Shown here: one piece after another, positions 8,028 through 16,458 of the stretch
Layout of the letters: each line of letters begins with the position of its first letter
Position numbering within the stretch: position 1 is the stretch's first letter
Assembly (NCBI RefSeq): GCF_018918005.1
Contig: NZ_JAHLPR010000055.1
Location: 1-35,920, forward strand
Reading direction: 5' to 3'
Origin: Paenibacillus sp. MSJ-34
GTDB lineage: Bacteria > Bacillota > Bacilli > Paenibacillales > Paenibacillaceae
DNA length: 35,920 nucleotides
Made by a program: the position numbers and the translations under genes
The notes under the pieces: model-generated
Database searches by the model: none
What the model was told of the DNA's origin: nothing
What the model saw: only the letters and a program-made list of their open reading frames with translations

Positions 8028-8594
8028 ATGCCGCTCAAATATGTAACGATCATAGCTCTATTGTTGTTCTTTACGGGGTGTAGTGGGGATGGAGGATTTA
8101 AGCCGGATACGCCGCTTTCCGAAAGCGACCTATGTATTATTACAATGGATGAGAAACAGAAGGTCTGTTATGGAATGGAAAGAGAGGAGGCGGAGAAGGT
8201 TCTGGGGCAGGGAGAAAAAAGCAGTTTCTTTTATCAATACGATCATGGCGTTGACATCATCTACAGAGAAGGAAAAACAGTCGCATTGATTCGTTTAACC
8301 GAAGGTTCCGAAAAAATGTATCGTACCGTACGCGGTTCAAAGGTAGGAGACTTGAAGCAAGATGTGTTTACGTTATACGGTAAAAAATACGCGATCGATC
8401 GGGAAACTGAGCCTCATTCCATTGATTACGTTTATGATGTTAGCAACCAAAAATTTCTCGCAGAGATATCTTCCAAAAACAAAGACTTTAAAACGCTTCA
8501 AGATCATTATTTTGTTTCAGCGGGATATAACGATGATGGGTCCGTCGTGTATTTGTATGTAAGCGACTTGCAAGCAATTATGTATTTATATTGA
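8028..8594 (+). CDS. putative lipoprotein of unknown function
   Basis: This 188-residue protein starts at an ATG with AGGAGGA nearby. A short hydrophobic signal ends in the lipobox FFTGCS, so the mature N-terminal Cys would be lipid-anchored on the outer face of the membrane. The rest is a small, charged, probably mixed alpha/beta domain with Tyr-rich strands (DHYFVSAGYNDDGSVVYLYV) and no motif I recognise. It stands alone between two terminators. Regulation and role are not apparent. Confidence 0.7.
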   Translation: MPLKYVTIIALLLFFTGCSGDGGFKPDTPLSESDLCIITMDEKQKVCYGMEREEAEKVLGQGEKSSFFYQYDHGVDIIYREGKTVALIRLTEGSEKMYRTVRGSKVGDLKQDVFTLYGKKYAIDRETEPHSIDYVYDVSNQKFLAEISSKNKDFKTLQDHYFVSAGYNDDGSVVYLYVSDLQAIMYLY

Positions 8595-8623
8595 GAGGCG
8601 ATATGGGTCATATAAGATGAAAA

Positions 8624-8648
8624 GCCGCGCAATCAAGCGCGGTTTTCT
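8624..8648 (+). terminator. terminator of the lipoprotein gene
   Basis: CCGCGC-aatcaa-GCGCGG followed by TTTTCTCTTT, about 30 bases after the stop codon. Confidence 0.75.
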
Positions 8649-8767
8649 CTTTGCCCCCATGTTTTGTGACGATTTGTTTATGGTTTTGTGACTTTTTCCA
8701 ACTTCGTTTGAGATATTCGTTTGTTATGGTAAACAGACAAATTGACTTGAATAGGGAGGATTTCTTT

Positions 8768-9802
8768 ATGTTGCATGTTCAAATCGTACTTTTCGATGGC
8801 TTCGACCTGCTGGATGCCATTGCGCCATACGAGGTTTTTAGCGCCGCTGCCATGTTTGCCGAGAACGCGTTAAGCGTGGAACTCGTCACCGCCGAAGGGC
8901 CGAGATCCGTACCTAGCGGCATCAACGGGCTGCCCATTGCGGCAAGCGGCAGATTGAATCCCGAACTTGCGGGCATCATTCTCGTGCCTGGCGCGTCCGG
9001 CCCCGTCGCAGGAGACGGCCCCGAGTCGATCCCGGCTATTCTGAATCGCGCTATGAATACGGCACTAACCGGAATGATGGGGCAGGCGCTGAAGCGCAAA
9101 GACATCGTCGTCGCCACGGTATGCGGCGGTTCCCTGCTGCTGGCCATGGGAGGGCTGCTGGAAGGCAGACATGCGGTCACGAATCATCTGGGCATGGATG
9201 TGCTGGGAGCGACCGGGGCCATTCCCGTCGCGGCGCGCGTAGTGGACGACGGCAATCTGGTGAGCGGCGGCGGCGTCACTTCGGGACTCGATGTCGCGCT
9301 GTATTTGGTGGAACGCGAGCTTGGGCCGCGCATCGCACACGAAGTAGAGCAATTATTCGAATTTGAACGCAGGGGAACGGTTTGGAGAGAAACAGGAATG
9401 GCGCCTAATACGCGGCAAGCGTCGGCGGGCGACGAACCGAACCTCGCGTCAGACGATGCGGCGATCTCCCCCGGCAAACTGCCTAATACAACCGCACAGG
9501 CATCCGTCTTCGACGGGGATTGGGATACGGTCATCGCTACGCCGGTTGGCAAAATGCACGTCAGGCTCTCCATTTCAACCGGTAACGGGACGATCCAAGG
9601 CAAGGCAATCCAAGGGGATGAGACGGTCGAGTTTATGCATCCCGCACTGCGGGACAACACGCTTGCCTGGTCGCTGCAAATCACGAAACCGATGCGCTTG
9701 AATCTGAAATTCGAAGTGGTCGTCAACGGAGATGAAATGACCGGAGTCGCCAAGGCCGGCCTGCTGCCGGCATCCAGACTAACAGGCAAGCGTCTTTCCT
9801 AA
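8768..9802 (+). CDS. DJ-1/PfpI-family protein with extra C-terminal domain
   Basis: The 344-residue product has a DJ-1/PfpI domain (about 1-205) with the conserved Glu (PYEVF, E22), the nucleophile-elbow Cys (ATVCGGS, C119) and a nearby VTNH. These are the features of isonitrile-hydratase-like and AraC-associated members. Residues 206-245 are a loose linker. The last 95 residues (FDGDWDTVIATPVGKMHV onward) look like a separate all-beta domain, with no DNA-binding helices as would be expected in GATase-AraC regulators. The start at 8768 is preferred over an upstream in-frame start at 8651 because AGGGAGGA precedes it by eight bases. A possible promoter is TTGAGA-16-TAAACA just upstream. Function could be hydrolase, hydratase or stress protein; the fusion is unusual. 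Confidence 0.75.
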   Translation: MLHVQIVLFDGFDLLDAIAPYEVFSAAAMFAENALSVELVTAEGPRSVPSGINGLPIAASGRLNPELAGIILVPGASGPVAGDGPESIPAILNRAMNTALTGMMGQALKRKDIVVATVCGGSLLLAMGGLLEGRHAVTNHLGMDVLGATGAIPVAARVVDDGNLVSGGGVTSGLDVALYLVERELGPRIAHEVEQLFEFERRGTVWRETGMAPNTRQASAGDEPNLASDDAAISPGKLPNTTAQASVFDGDWDTVIATPVGKMHVRLSISTGNGTIQGKAIQGDETVEFMHPALRDNTLAWSLQITKPMRLNLKFEVVVNGDEMTGVAKAGLLPASRLTGKRLS

Positions 9803-9859
9803 CCTGGCCGAAATGTAGTTATTCGCACGAAATATGGAGCCTCGGGGGTTGTCGTCCAA

Positions 9860-10504
9860 ATGAAGAAACAGAGAACATTATACGGTCTTTTGGCCGGTGT
9901 AAGCATTCTATTTATTTTGTACGCCTTGGTGAAAAATTACTTGATCGATCCTGAAGCCGCAGCATTTTTAAGCCATAAAACCGGGCTGAAGCGCGAGCTG
10001 AATCTTCCTGTGTGGTTAAACGTGATGTACGTTCATGTTGCCTTCGCCTGCATTGCCATGGCGGCGGGGCTGATCAACTTTTCGAATCGGATCCGTGAGC
10101 GAAGCCGCATGTTCCATCGCATCAACGGCTACGTGTATCTCGTGTCCGTACTGCTTGTCGTGCTGACCTCCGGGTACATGGCCCCTTACGCCACCGGAGG
10201 CAAAATAAGCAGCATGGGGTTCAATGCGCTCAACATCATATGGCCGATCATCACCATTATCGCGCTCGTCCAGATCAAAAAGAAGCGGATCGCCCGGCAC
10301 CGGAACTGGATGATCCGCAGCTATGCCTTTTGTTTTACGAACATGTCGATTCATCTCATCACCACCCTTTTTCATCAGGGATTCGGTTTCGTCTATGCTG
10401 CCAGCTATACCATTGGCGTTTACGGCTCCCTTGTGCTGCTGCTGGCCATTCCTAACGTGATTATCAGAATGATCGGCCAACCCAACGCGGTGATCGACAA
10501 GTAA
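9860..10504 (+). CDS. DUF2306-type membrane protein
   Basis: This 214-residue integral membrane protein has about seven hydrophobic segments. It shows the conserved pattern of DUF2306: a His in the second helix region (YVHVAF), a Phe-His-Arg-Ile-Asn-Gly-Tyr turn, and ARHRNWMIRSYAF between later helices. The His residues suggest metal or haem contact, but no activity is established for the family. It is followed 28 bases later by a DUF420-type gene, so the two are probably cotranscribed. Confidence 0.75.
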   Translation: MKKQRTLYGLLAGVSILFILYALVKNYLIDPEAAAFLSHKTGLKRELNLPVWLNVMYVHVAFACIAMAAGLINFSNRIRERSRMFHRINGYVYLVSVLLVVLTSGYMAPYATGGKISSMGFNALNIIWPIITIIALVQIKKKRIARHRNWMIRSYAFCFTNMSIHLITTLFHQGFGFVYAASYTIGVYGSLVLLLAIPNVIIRMIGQPNAVIDK

Positions 10505-10532
10505 ATCAACAGAAAGGAATGGGTGGGGATCC

Positions 10533-10997
10533 ATGTCTATTTACACCATCGTTCCGACGATTAGTACCTGCTTGATCGTCATTAGCGCCGTGTTGGTCGC
10601 GATCGGTTGGAACCTTGCGGCGAAGCGGAAGCTGGATGCGCACAAGAAGGTTATGTTGGCCGGAGCGGTATTCGCGGCATTATTTTTTATCGTTTACGTA
10701 TCGCGCACCATCTTCGTGGGAAATACGGAGTGGGGCGGTCCCGATAGCCTGAAGCCCTACTACTTGGTGTTTCTGCTATTCCACATTGTCCTGGCGACGG
10801 TCGCAGCCGTATTCGGCATCACAACGATTGTCCTCGGCTTCAAAGAAAGATATGCCAAGCACCGCCAATGGGGGCGCGTTACTTCGGTCATGTGGTTTGT
10901 CACTGCGATTACCGGTGCAGCGGTGTACGTACTATTATATGTGATGTACCCGGGCGGCCATACAAAGCCCGTATTCGATGTCATTTTCGGCTGGTGA
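10533..10997 (+). CDS. DUF420 (YozB/CtaM-like) membrane protein
   Basis: The 154-residue protein has four membrane segments and matches DUF420: LDAHKKVMLAG in the first cytoplasmic loop, FHIVLATVA, and KHRQWGRVTSVMW before the last helix. Staphylococcal CtaM of this family is needed for maturation of haem-copper oxidase, and B. subtilis YozB is another member. No oxidase genes are in this window, so that role is only a family-based possibility. The pairing with a His-bearing DUF2306 protein suggests the two work on the same membrane process. An AAAGGAA ribosome site precedes the ATG. Confidence 0.75.
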   Translation: MSIYTIVPTISTCLIVISAVLVAIGWNLAAKRKLDAHKKVMLAGAVFAALFFIVYVSRTIFVGNTEWGGPDSLKPYYLVFLLFHIVLATVAAVFGITTIVLGFKERYAKHRQWGRVTSVMWFVTAITGAAVYVLLYVMYPGGHTKPVFDVIFGW

Positions 10998-11012
10998 GGC
11001 AAGGTTGAAAAC

Positions 11013-11054
11013 AAAAAAATAGGTCGCATCCTTTCCGGAGACGGCCTATTTATT
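11013..11054. terminator. bidirectional terminator between convergent genes
   Basis: AAATAGG (11017-11023) pairs with CCTATTT (11045-11051), extended inward by CG. A-rich sequence lies to the left and T-rich to the right, so it can serve the plus-strand DUF420 gene and the minus-strand acetyltransferase gene. Confidence 0.65.
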
Positions 11055-11061
11055 GTTACTT

Positions 11062-11835
11062 TTAAAGCAAATCCTCAAATGCTAACGGTTCGTTGTCGGA
11101 GAACAAATCCGGATCGTGCCGAAGCAATCGGGTAATCACTTCGGTCATCCGAACGGTATCGCATAGACGCACCTGCGCATCGCCCATTCGGCCATAGACC
11201 ATGGCGCCGGAATCCAGCAAAGCGTCTTCCACTTTCCAGAAATGCTCCGACCAATTCAATCCGCAATGTCTGCGCGACGGTACCGCAATTTCGGTGCCAT
11301 CCGGCAATACGGTGTAGAGCTGCTCGCGTTCATCCGTCATTCTTCCGGGTATATCAACCCACTCTTCAATGCCGTGAATGAACGTGTTTCTGCGCAAATC
11401 GACGCCCAATAGCAAAATATGAGCTTCCCGATCGAGCAACTTCCCCCACGCCGAGCCTCGAGCGCAAGGCGTATCGAATCGTTCGTCCCCTGCTGCGAAA
11501 ACTTCCGCGTCTTTCCCTAGAGCCCCTACGGAGTGCGTAGGATGCAAGGAGCGCACGACCCCGGGGCGCTTGCGGAATAATTCCGGCAAAATGCCAACGC
11601 AAACCGGCGAATCGGCCACATAAAATTTCGGATTGTTCGCATTGATCGTGGACCATGTATGCGTCGGCAGCACCAGCAGCCCGTCCCGCATATAGGCAGA
11701 CAAAGCATCCAGAACCGTATCCGCCCCTCCTTCGACATGGCCTAAACTTTTGTACGAAGAATGCACGAGCAGCGTCCCGTTGCCGGGAATCCGCAATTGT
11801 TCCAGATCGTGCATCAGGCTCTCTTTGGTATGCAT
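11062..11835 (-). CDS. AAC(3)-family N-acetyltransferase (YokD-like)
   Basis: The 257-residue protein has the hallmarks of the aminoglycoside 3-N-acetyltransferase family: TLLVHSSYKSLG near the N-terminus, DGLLVLPTHTWS, the signature SLHPTHSVGALG (H98, H101), and ILLLGVDLRRNTFIHGIEE. These bind acetyl-CoA and position the acceptor amine. Chromosomal members in Bacillus-type bacteria (YokD, BA2930) often do not confer strong resistance, so the natural substrate may not be an antibiotic. The start has GGAGGG seven bases upstream. It lies downstream of the cupin gene on the same strand with a gap of about 115 bases. Confidence 0.85.
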   Translation of the reverse strand: MHTKESLMHDLEQLRIPGNGTLLVHSSYKSLGHVEGGADTVLDALSAYMRDGLLVLPTHTWSTINANNPKFYVADSPVCVGILPELFRKRPGVVRSLHPTHSVGALGKDAEVFAAGDERFDTPCARGSAWGKLLDREAHILLLGVDLRRNTFIHGIEEWVDIPGRMTDEREQLYTVLPDGTEIAVPSRRHCGLNWSEHFWKVEDALLDSGAMVYGRMGDAQVRLCDTVRMTEVITRLLRHDPDLFSDNEPLAFEDLL

Positions 11836-11950
11836 AGATTTCCCTCCGCTTCTATCATGCTTCTCCTATTATATCAGCTTCTATCTATCGAGAAACGCTC
11901 GCCCTTTGAAAACGCCGAAAATCGCAGGGATGAAAATGATTGTAGCCGCA

Positions 11951-12307
11951 TTATTTCTTTAGAGGCATAAACAATGATGGATTTAAGTCATCACCTTCAA
12001 TGACAATACCGGTTAATCCGGTACTTGTCTTTGTTTCGTGCCATTCATCTTTTTCCCAAAACACAGCGTCTCCGCCCTGCACTTTATCATACTCTTCCTT
12101 TTCGCCTCTTACATATCCTTCTCCATGCATAATTAAAAGAAGCTGCGATACAACTGCCTGGTGATACCCAATAACACCGTTTTCATCTAAGTGCAGACAT
12201 CCGATATGAGTTGCCTTATCCGTTTGAAGAATACGAGACATAATGAAATTAGAATTGAATTTTGAAATATGTTTACCGCTATCTTTATCAAATTTATAAA
12301 ATTCCAT
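11951..12307 (-). CDS. small cupin-fold protein
   Basis: The 118-residue product is a single cupin barrel. Motif 1 is around GVIGYHQAVVSQLLLIMHGEG and motif 2 around GGDAVFWEKDEWHETK, giving candidate metal ligands (His, Glu, His). The start at 12307 (MEFYKFDKD) is chosen because GAGGAGG lies seven bases upstream; the longer frame upstream has no ribosome site. Lone cupins of this type are often binding or quercetinase-like enzymes, but the substrate cannot be told. Confidence 0.75.
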   Translation of the reverse strand: MEFYKFDKDSGKHISKFNSNFIMSRILQTDKATHIGCLHLDENGVIGYHQAVVSQLLLIMHGEGYVRGEKEEYDKVQGGDAVFWEKDEWHETKTSTGLTGIVIEGDDLNPSLFMPLKK

Positions 12308-12404
12308 GATATACCTCCTCGTTACTTTAAAAGTGCATTTCCATGTTCTCTGATGCTTTGGTATAAAGTATATCATCCTTCAATCAAATACTCCGCAAAT
12401 CAAT

Positions 12405-12444
12405 GTAAAAAAGCCCCGCCATGACGATCGTCACAGCAGAGCTT
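12405..12444 (-). terminator. terminator of the LtaS-like gene
   Basis: On the minus strand GCTCTGCTGTGAC and GTCATGGCGGGGC pair fully, allowing G-U pairs, around GATC, followed by TTTTTT. It begins 13 bases after the stop codon. Confidence 0.8.
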
Positions 12445-12456
12445 ATAGGCTGCACA

Positions 12457-14367
12457 TTAACGCTTCGGCAGCGACCCGACATACCGGTCGGACAGCTCCA
12501 TCAGCTTCAATATATACTCGTAATCGGCGCGGTACGGCGTCAGATCGGCGACCCGCTCCTGCGTCTTGATCGAGATGGCTTCGCCGTCTTCAAAACCTGT
12601 TCCCGGAACGAACAAAACGTCGTTGTTGAAGAACGAACCGGTCGGCAAATAATAACGCATCCCCACTACGTTCTTATCGATGTTCAGCAGATCGTGGCCG
12701 AACGCCGTGAATGGCTCGTCGGGCAAGGAAATGCCCAGCAAATTGGCAAGCGTCGGCATCATATCGACCTGCCCGCCCACGGTCTCGACGGTCTTGCCCT
12801 CGGCGCAGCCCGGCATATGAATGATCAACGGTATATTAAAACGGGATAATTGCGAATCATAATGAATACCGAGCAAATCGCGAATGGTCTGCGGATCGTT
12901 ATGCTCCGCCGGCAAGCCATAGTGATCGCCGTACATGACAAGCACGGTGTTATCCCATAGTCCGTTCTCCTTTAACCGGTCAATCAGCGTACCGATCGCA
13001 TAATCCGTGTAATTGACCGCGTACAGATAATCGCCAAGCTGCGTATCGTTCATCGCATCCGGCAGGGCGATCTTGCGGCGGTCTTCCGGCACCAGAAACG
13101 GATGATGGCTGGAGGCCGTAATGAACTGCGCATAGAACGGTTTGCCCTGCTTGCTCGTCTCCGCCAATTTTTCGACGCCGGCCCGATACAGCTCTTCGTC
13201 CGAAGCGCCGAAGTTGTTGAACTTATCGTCATTGTAAAACGGCTTGTCGTAATAATGATCGAAACCGATCGCCGGATACAGCTTGTCCCGATCCCAGAAG
13301 GTCACATCGTTCACATGGAATGTGCTCGTTGCATAGTTCCTCTCCTGCAGCAGCCGCGGCAGGCTAGGGAGCTTGCGATCCCCGTACCCTGTTGACATGG
13401 CGATTTTGCCTGTCGGGTAGATGGACGTATTCGACATAAACTCCGCATCGGAAGTATTGCCGTTGCCGATCTGCTGGAACACATGGGGAAAATAGAATCC
13501 TTCCGCCGCCAGCTTGTTCAAGACCGGCGTCAATTCCTTCCCTTCCACCAATAGATTAATAGGGAAATTCTGAAACGACTCCAATTGGAGTACAATAACG
13601 TTCTTGCCCTTCGCGGCGCCGAAGTAAGCAGGCGCTTCGCCCTTCTCGGCCGAATAGGAATAGGATGACTGCAATCGGTTGATTTCATCCGCAATTTCAT
13701 CGGTATTCCCCGTCACAGCGATGCTATTGTCTTTCGCACTCTTGATCGCCGAGGAAATCTGATAGTTTAAGAAGCCTTCTTTTTCCGCCGCGGTAAGCTC
13801 GTTCTGAATCGGCATGCCTGCCTGAATGAATCGGACGGACAAGGCCAAACCGGCGACAAGCGCAATCAGCACGCCGATTTTATTGACGGATTTGCTCGCA
13901 GGCAGCCGAGAATGGCGAACTTTGCAGAATATCCATACTAGCACAACGATAATAAGATCCGCAAAAAACAAAACGTTGCTAGGCTGAATCGTCTCCAGAA
14001 CGCTGGATGTAATTTGCCCAACTTGACGCAGGGCGTACAAAGCCGTGTACGTCGGAACCGAGTTGAAATGCTCGAAGTATAACGTTGCTGCAAATAATAT
14101 GAGCGAATAGACTGCATTCAAAGGCCAATACACGGCCGCCTTCCGCCGCAACGGCGTCACGAGTTCGACCAGGCTCAACAGTGCCAGCAAAGCGGCAGCA
14201 TCTGCGGCCAGACGGGTCCATACGATTTCCTGGTAAAAAAAGTAGCGCAGCAGCATCATTTTTAATAGAAACAAGATCGCCATCCAATAGAATAGCGGAA
14301 CGCGGCCGGTCTCCACCTTGCGGACAGGCTGCAGAAGTTTGCGTTGATTAAGCGGTACATCGTTCAC
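12457..14367 (-). CDS. LtaS-type lipoteichoic acid synthase family protein
   Basis: The 636-residue protein has five N-terminal membrane helices (roughly 27-45, 53-71, 83-98, 131-148, 163-182) and an extracellular sulfatase-fold domain. LtaS enzymes polymerise glycerol phosphate from phosphatidylglycerol on the outer face of the membrane. The metal-ligand Glu (VLQLESF, E263), the catalytic Thr (GNGNTSDAEF, T305) and the later YGDHYG Asp-His pair are all present, so it should be active. The start is GTG with AAAGGA about eleven bases upstream; an ATG five bases earlier hits a stop after two codons. It is divergent from the prenyltransferase operon, with a shared 200-base control region. It could also be a primase or a paralogue dedicated to another polymer. 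Confidence 0.9.
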   Translation of the reverse strand: MNDVPLNQRKLLQPVRKVETGRVPLFYWMAILFLLKMMLLRYFFYQEIVWTRLAADAAALLALLSLVELVTPLRRKAAVYWPLNAVYSLILFAATLYFEHFNSVPTYTALYALRQVGQITSSVLETIQPSNVLFFADLIIVVLVWIFCKVRHSRLPASKSVNKIGVLIALVAGLALSVRFIQAGMPIQNELTAAEKEGFLNYQISSAIKSAKDNSIAVTGNTDEIADEINRLQSSYSYSAEKGEAPAYFGAAKGKNVIVLQLESFQNFPINLLVEGKELTPVLNKLAAEGFYFPHVFQQIGNGNTSDAEFMSNTSIYPTGKIAMSTGYGDRKLPSLPRLLQERNYATSTFHVNDVTFWDRDKLYPAIGFDHYYDKPFYNDDKFNNFGASDEELYRAGVEKLAETSKQGKPFYAQFITASSHHPFLVPEDRRKIALPDAMNDTQLGDYLYAVNYTDYAIGTLIDRLKENGLWDNTVLVMYGDHYGLPAEHNDPQTIRDLLGIHYDSQLSRFNIPLIIHMPGCAEGKTVETVGGQVDMMPTLANLLGISLPDEPFTAFGHDLLNIDKNVVGMRYYLPTGSFFNNDVLFVPGTGFEDGEAISIKTQERVADLTPYRADYEYILKLMELSDRYVGSLPKR

Positions 14368-14439
14368 TTCATTGTAAGTCCTTTCTCAGAAGTCGTTCAA
14401 GATTATATCACCTTCGCGTTTCCCCTCCAAGCCATTGAT

Positions 14440-14468
14440 TTTTCCAATTTTCCAATGTTTTTTCCAAT
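14440..14468. repeat. three TTTTCCAAT direct repeats upstream of the LtaS-like gene
   Basis: TTTTCCAAT occurs at 14440-14448, 14448-14456 and 14460-14468, which is ATTGGAAAA read toward the LtaS-like gene. Iterated nonamers in a promoter region can be regulator sites, but simple A/T-rich slippage is an alternative. Confidence 0.35.
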
Positions 14469-14478
14469 GACAAATCTG

Positions 14479-14507
14479 TTGATTATTTACATCGAAAATA
14501 ATATAAA
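14479..14507 (+). promoter_or_regulatory. sigma-A promoter of the prenyltransferase operon
   Basis: TTGATT (14479-14484), exactly 17 bases, then TATAAA (14502-14507). The predicted start near 14514 leaves a leader of about 58 bases before the GTG at 14572. Confidence 0.6.
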
Positions 14508-14527
14508 CTTTTTCTATGGTTGAATCG

Positions 14528-14539
14528 TCTACTAGTAGA
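14528..14539. promoter_or_regulatory. 12-bp palindrome in the operon leader, possible operator
   Basis: TCTACTAGTAGA is a perfect palindrome about 15 bases downstream of the predicted transcription start of the prenyltransferase operon, a usual place for a repressor site. No regulator gene lies beside it, so the reader is unknown. Confidence 0.35.
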
Positions 14540-14571
14540 ATCAATTTAATGCAGCTAAGGAGGAATCGTCC

Positions 14572-15462
14572 GTGCAAACAGCCATGACCAATCAAGCCAA
14601 CCAACCGCGGCTCCTGTTCCTGCAGTTAAGACCGCATCAGTGGACGAAAAATTTGCTCATTTTCGCAGCGCTGCTGTTTTCCTTTACCTCGATCAATCTC
14701 GTGAAAGTGCTGGATTCGATCGCAGGCTTCTTGCTATTCAGCTTTGTAGCCGGGTGCGTCTATATTCTGAACGATTACGCGGACCGGGAATCCGACCGCA
14801 ATCATCCGGTGAAGCGCAATCGCCCGATGGCGTCCGGGGCGCTGAATCCCCGGCTCGCGCTGGCGTTCGGCGCCGTCCTGCTGCTTGGTTCATTCATCGC
14901 GGCATGGTTTCTCAATCCGTTGTTCGCCCTGGTGCTCGTCGTCTATTTTGCGCTCAATGTCTCTTACTCTTTCGCGCTGAAGCATGTCGTCATTGTCGAT
15001 ATGATGGTCATTGCCGCCGGTTTCGTATTGCGCGCCATTGCGGGCGGACTGGTTATTCATGTCCCGCTTACGCCCTGGTTTCTCATCTGTACGATGCTGC
15101 TGTCCTTGTTTCTGGCGATCGGCAAGAGAAGGCATGAGCTGTCCCTGCTGGAAATCGGCAAGGGCACGCACCGCAAAGTGCTGGAGAAGTATTCCTTCGC
15201 CTTGCTGGATCAACTCAACAGCATTGTGACGACAGCGACCATCATCAGCTATTCCTTGTTTACCTTTACGTCCGGACGCACCATCCATTTGATGTGGACG
15301 ATCCCTTTGGTTATCTACGGGATTTTCAGGTATCTCTATCTCATTCATATCGAGCATAAGGGCGGCTCCCCGGATCGGGTGTTGTTCGAGGACAAGCATA
15401 TTCTGGTTACCGCGATTCTATTTGTCGTCAGCGTCGTGTTTATTCTGGCGTTCTTCGAATAA
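14572..15462 (+). CDS. polyprenyl-phosphate phosphoribosyltransferase (UbiA superfamily, DPPR-synthase-like)
   Basis: This 296-residue membrane protein has about nine helices. It has RPHQWTKN near the start, the motif NDYADRESDRNHPVKRNRP (N67, D68, D71, D75) and SYSFALKHVVIVD followed by FVLRAIAGG. These line up with mycobacterial decaprenyl-phosphate phosphoribosyltransferase (Rv3806c/UbiA), including PLTPWFL and GKRRHEL, more closely than with quinone UbiA enzymes. The reaction would transfer 5-phosphoribose from PRPP to polyprenyl phosphate on the cytoplasmic face. The start is GTG with AAGGAGG nine bases upstream. It leads a compact operon with a phosphatase, two half-flippases and a polytopic membrane protein, matching the steps that would follow. 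Confidence 0.85.
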   Translation: MQTAMTNQANQPRLLFLQLRPHQWTKNLLIFAALLFSFTSINLVKVLDSIAGFLLFSFVAGCVYILNDYADRESDRNHPVKRNRPMASGALNPRLALAFGAVLLLGSFIAAWFLNPLFALVLVVYFALNVSYSFALKHVVIVDMMVIAAGFVLRAIAGGLVIHVPLTPWFLICTMLLSLFLAIGKRRHELSLLEIGKGTHRKVLEKYSFALLDQLNSIVTTATIISYSLFTFTSGRTIHLMWTIPLVIYGIFRYLYLIHIEHKGGSPDRVLFEDKHILVTAILFVVSVVFILAFFE

Positions 15463-15511
15463 GCAATGCGAGCGCAGGGATGGAAGATTATGAGATAGAA
15501 GGAAGAGGATA

Positions 15512-16141
15512 ATGGAGCAAAAAGTAGCAATATTCGATATCGACAAAACGATGATTCGGAACGACTCGATGTTTCTGTTCGTCTGGTACGGGATCAGGAA
15601 GAAGCCGTTGACCATATTCAATCTATTGGCCATCGCATGGAAAACGGCGCTTTATAAGCTTAACCTTATTTCGGTGGAGGAGGTGAAGGCTTCCTTCTTC
15701 TATGCCATCCGCTTCTTCGGCGAAGCCGAACTGGAGGAGTTTTACGACTCCGTCCTGGAACCCAATCTATACGGGGACGCACGGAGAGAATTGAAACGCA
15801 GGAAAGAAAGCGGCTGTCATGTGCTGCTCGTGACCGCTTCTCCGCACGCCTACATGAAATATTTCAAAAAGCTGCCTGACGTCGATGAGGTGATCGGAAC
15901 CGAGCTGGCCTGCAGCAATGGGCGCTATACCAACCGCATCGTAGGCGGCAATTGCAAGGGAGATGAGAAGGCGGTACGTATCCATCGGTACTTGCAAGAA
16001 GCCGGCATCCGGATCGATTATGAGCATTCCGCGGCTTACTCCGATTCGTTGTCGGATATGCCGATGTTCCTGCTCGTGAAGAACCGGTACCTGATCAATC
16101 AATACAGTCCGGAACTGGAGGAACTACGATGGAAAAGTTAA
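15512..16141 (+). CDS. HAD-superfamily phosphatase (subfamily IB, SerB-like)
   Basis: The 209-residue soluble protein has HAD motif I FDIDKT with both Asp residues, motif II LLVTAS, a conserved Lys (KGDEKAVRI) and the motif III/IV region AYSDSLSDMPM. It lacks a membrane anchor. Type IB HAD enzymes dephosphorylate small phosphomonoesters. In this operon the obvious substrate is the 5-phosphoribosyl lipid made by the preceding enzyme, giving polyprenyl-phosphoryl-ribose; in mycobacteria that step has been assigned to an unrelated PAP2-type protein. The gene begins 49 bases after the prenyltransferase stop and overlaps the next gene by 13 bases, so translation is probably coupled. Confidence 0.8.
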   Translation: MEQKVAIFDIDKTMIRNDSMFLFVWYGIRKKPLTIFNLLAIAWKTALYKLNLISVEEVKASFFYAIRFFGEAELEEFYDSVLEPNLYGDARRELKRRKESGCHVLLVTASPHAYMKYFKKLPDVDEVIGTELACSNGRYTNRIVGGNCKGDEKAVRIHRYLQEAGIRIDYEHSAAYSDSLSDMPMFLLVKNRYLINQYSPELEELRWKS

Positions 16142-16458
16142 ACCGCCGCCATACCGGCAAAATGCTGATGATCGTGTCCGCTTTTCTCACAGCTACGGGG
16201 CAGCTCTTCTGGAAATGGGGGCATGCGAACCTGATCTATATGGCCGTCGGCTTTCTATGTTATGGCGCAGGAGCGCTGTTCATGATCAAAGCTTTTGCGC
16301 TGGAGAAGCTGTCCGTCGCCTATCCGCTTATGTGCGTCAGCTATATTTTTGCGCTCGTTTACGGCGATCTTTTTCTCGGGGAAGACATTACGTTGAAGAA
16401 GGCGGCGGCCGTCGCGCTGCTCGGGATCGGGGTGACTTTGACATCCTATGATAAGTAA
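16129..16458 (+). CDS. SMR/EamA-type half-transporter, candidate lipid-sugar flippase subunit 1
   Basis: The 109-residue protein has four membrane helices and the LSVAYPLMCVSYIFALVYG segment typical of small-multidrug-resistance and ArnE/ArnF-like proteins (GDLFLGEDITLKK before the last helix). ArnE/ArnF are paired subunits that flip an undecaprenyl-phosphate aminoarabinose. It starts inside the end of the phosphatase gene and overlaps the second SMR gene by 11 bases. Two adjacent unequal SMR genes usually form a heterodimer. Confidence 0.75.
   Translation: MEKLNRRHTGKMLMIVSAFLTATGQLFWKWGHANLIYMAVGFLCYGAGALFMIKAFALEKLSVAYPLMCVSYIFALVYGDLFLGEDITLKKAAAVALLGIGVTLTSYDK

Noticed and set aside
11881-11950. 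Minus-strand tail reading ATIIFIPAIFGVFKGRAFL before a stop, like the end of a membrane protein
   Set aside because: Only about 22 codons between the cupin and acetyltransferase genes; too short to support.
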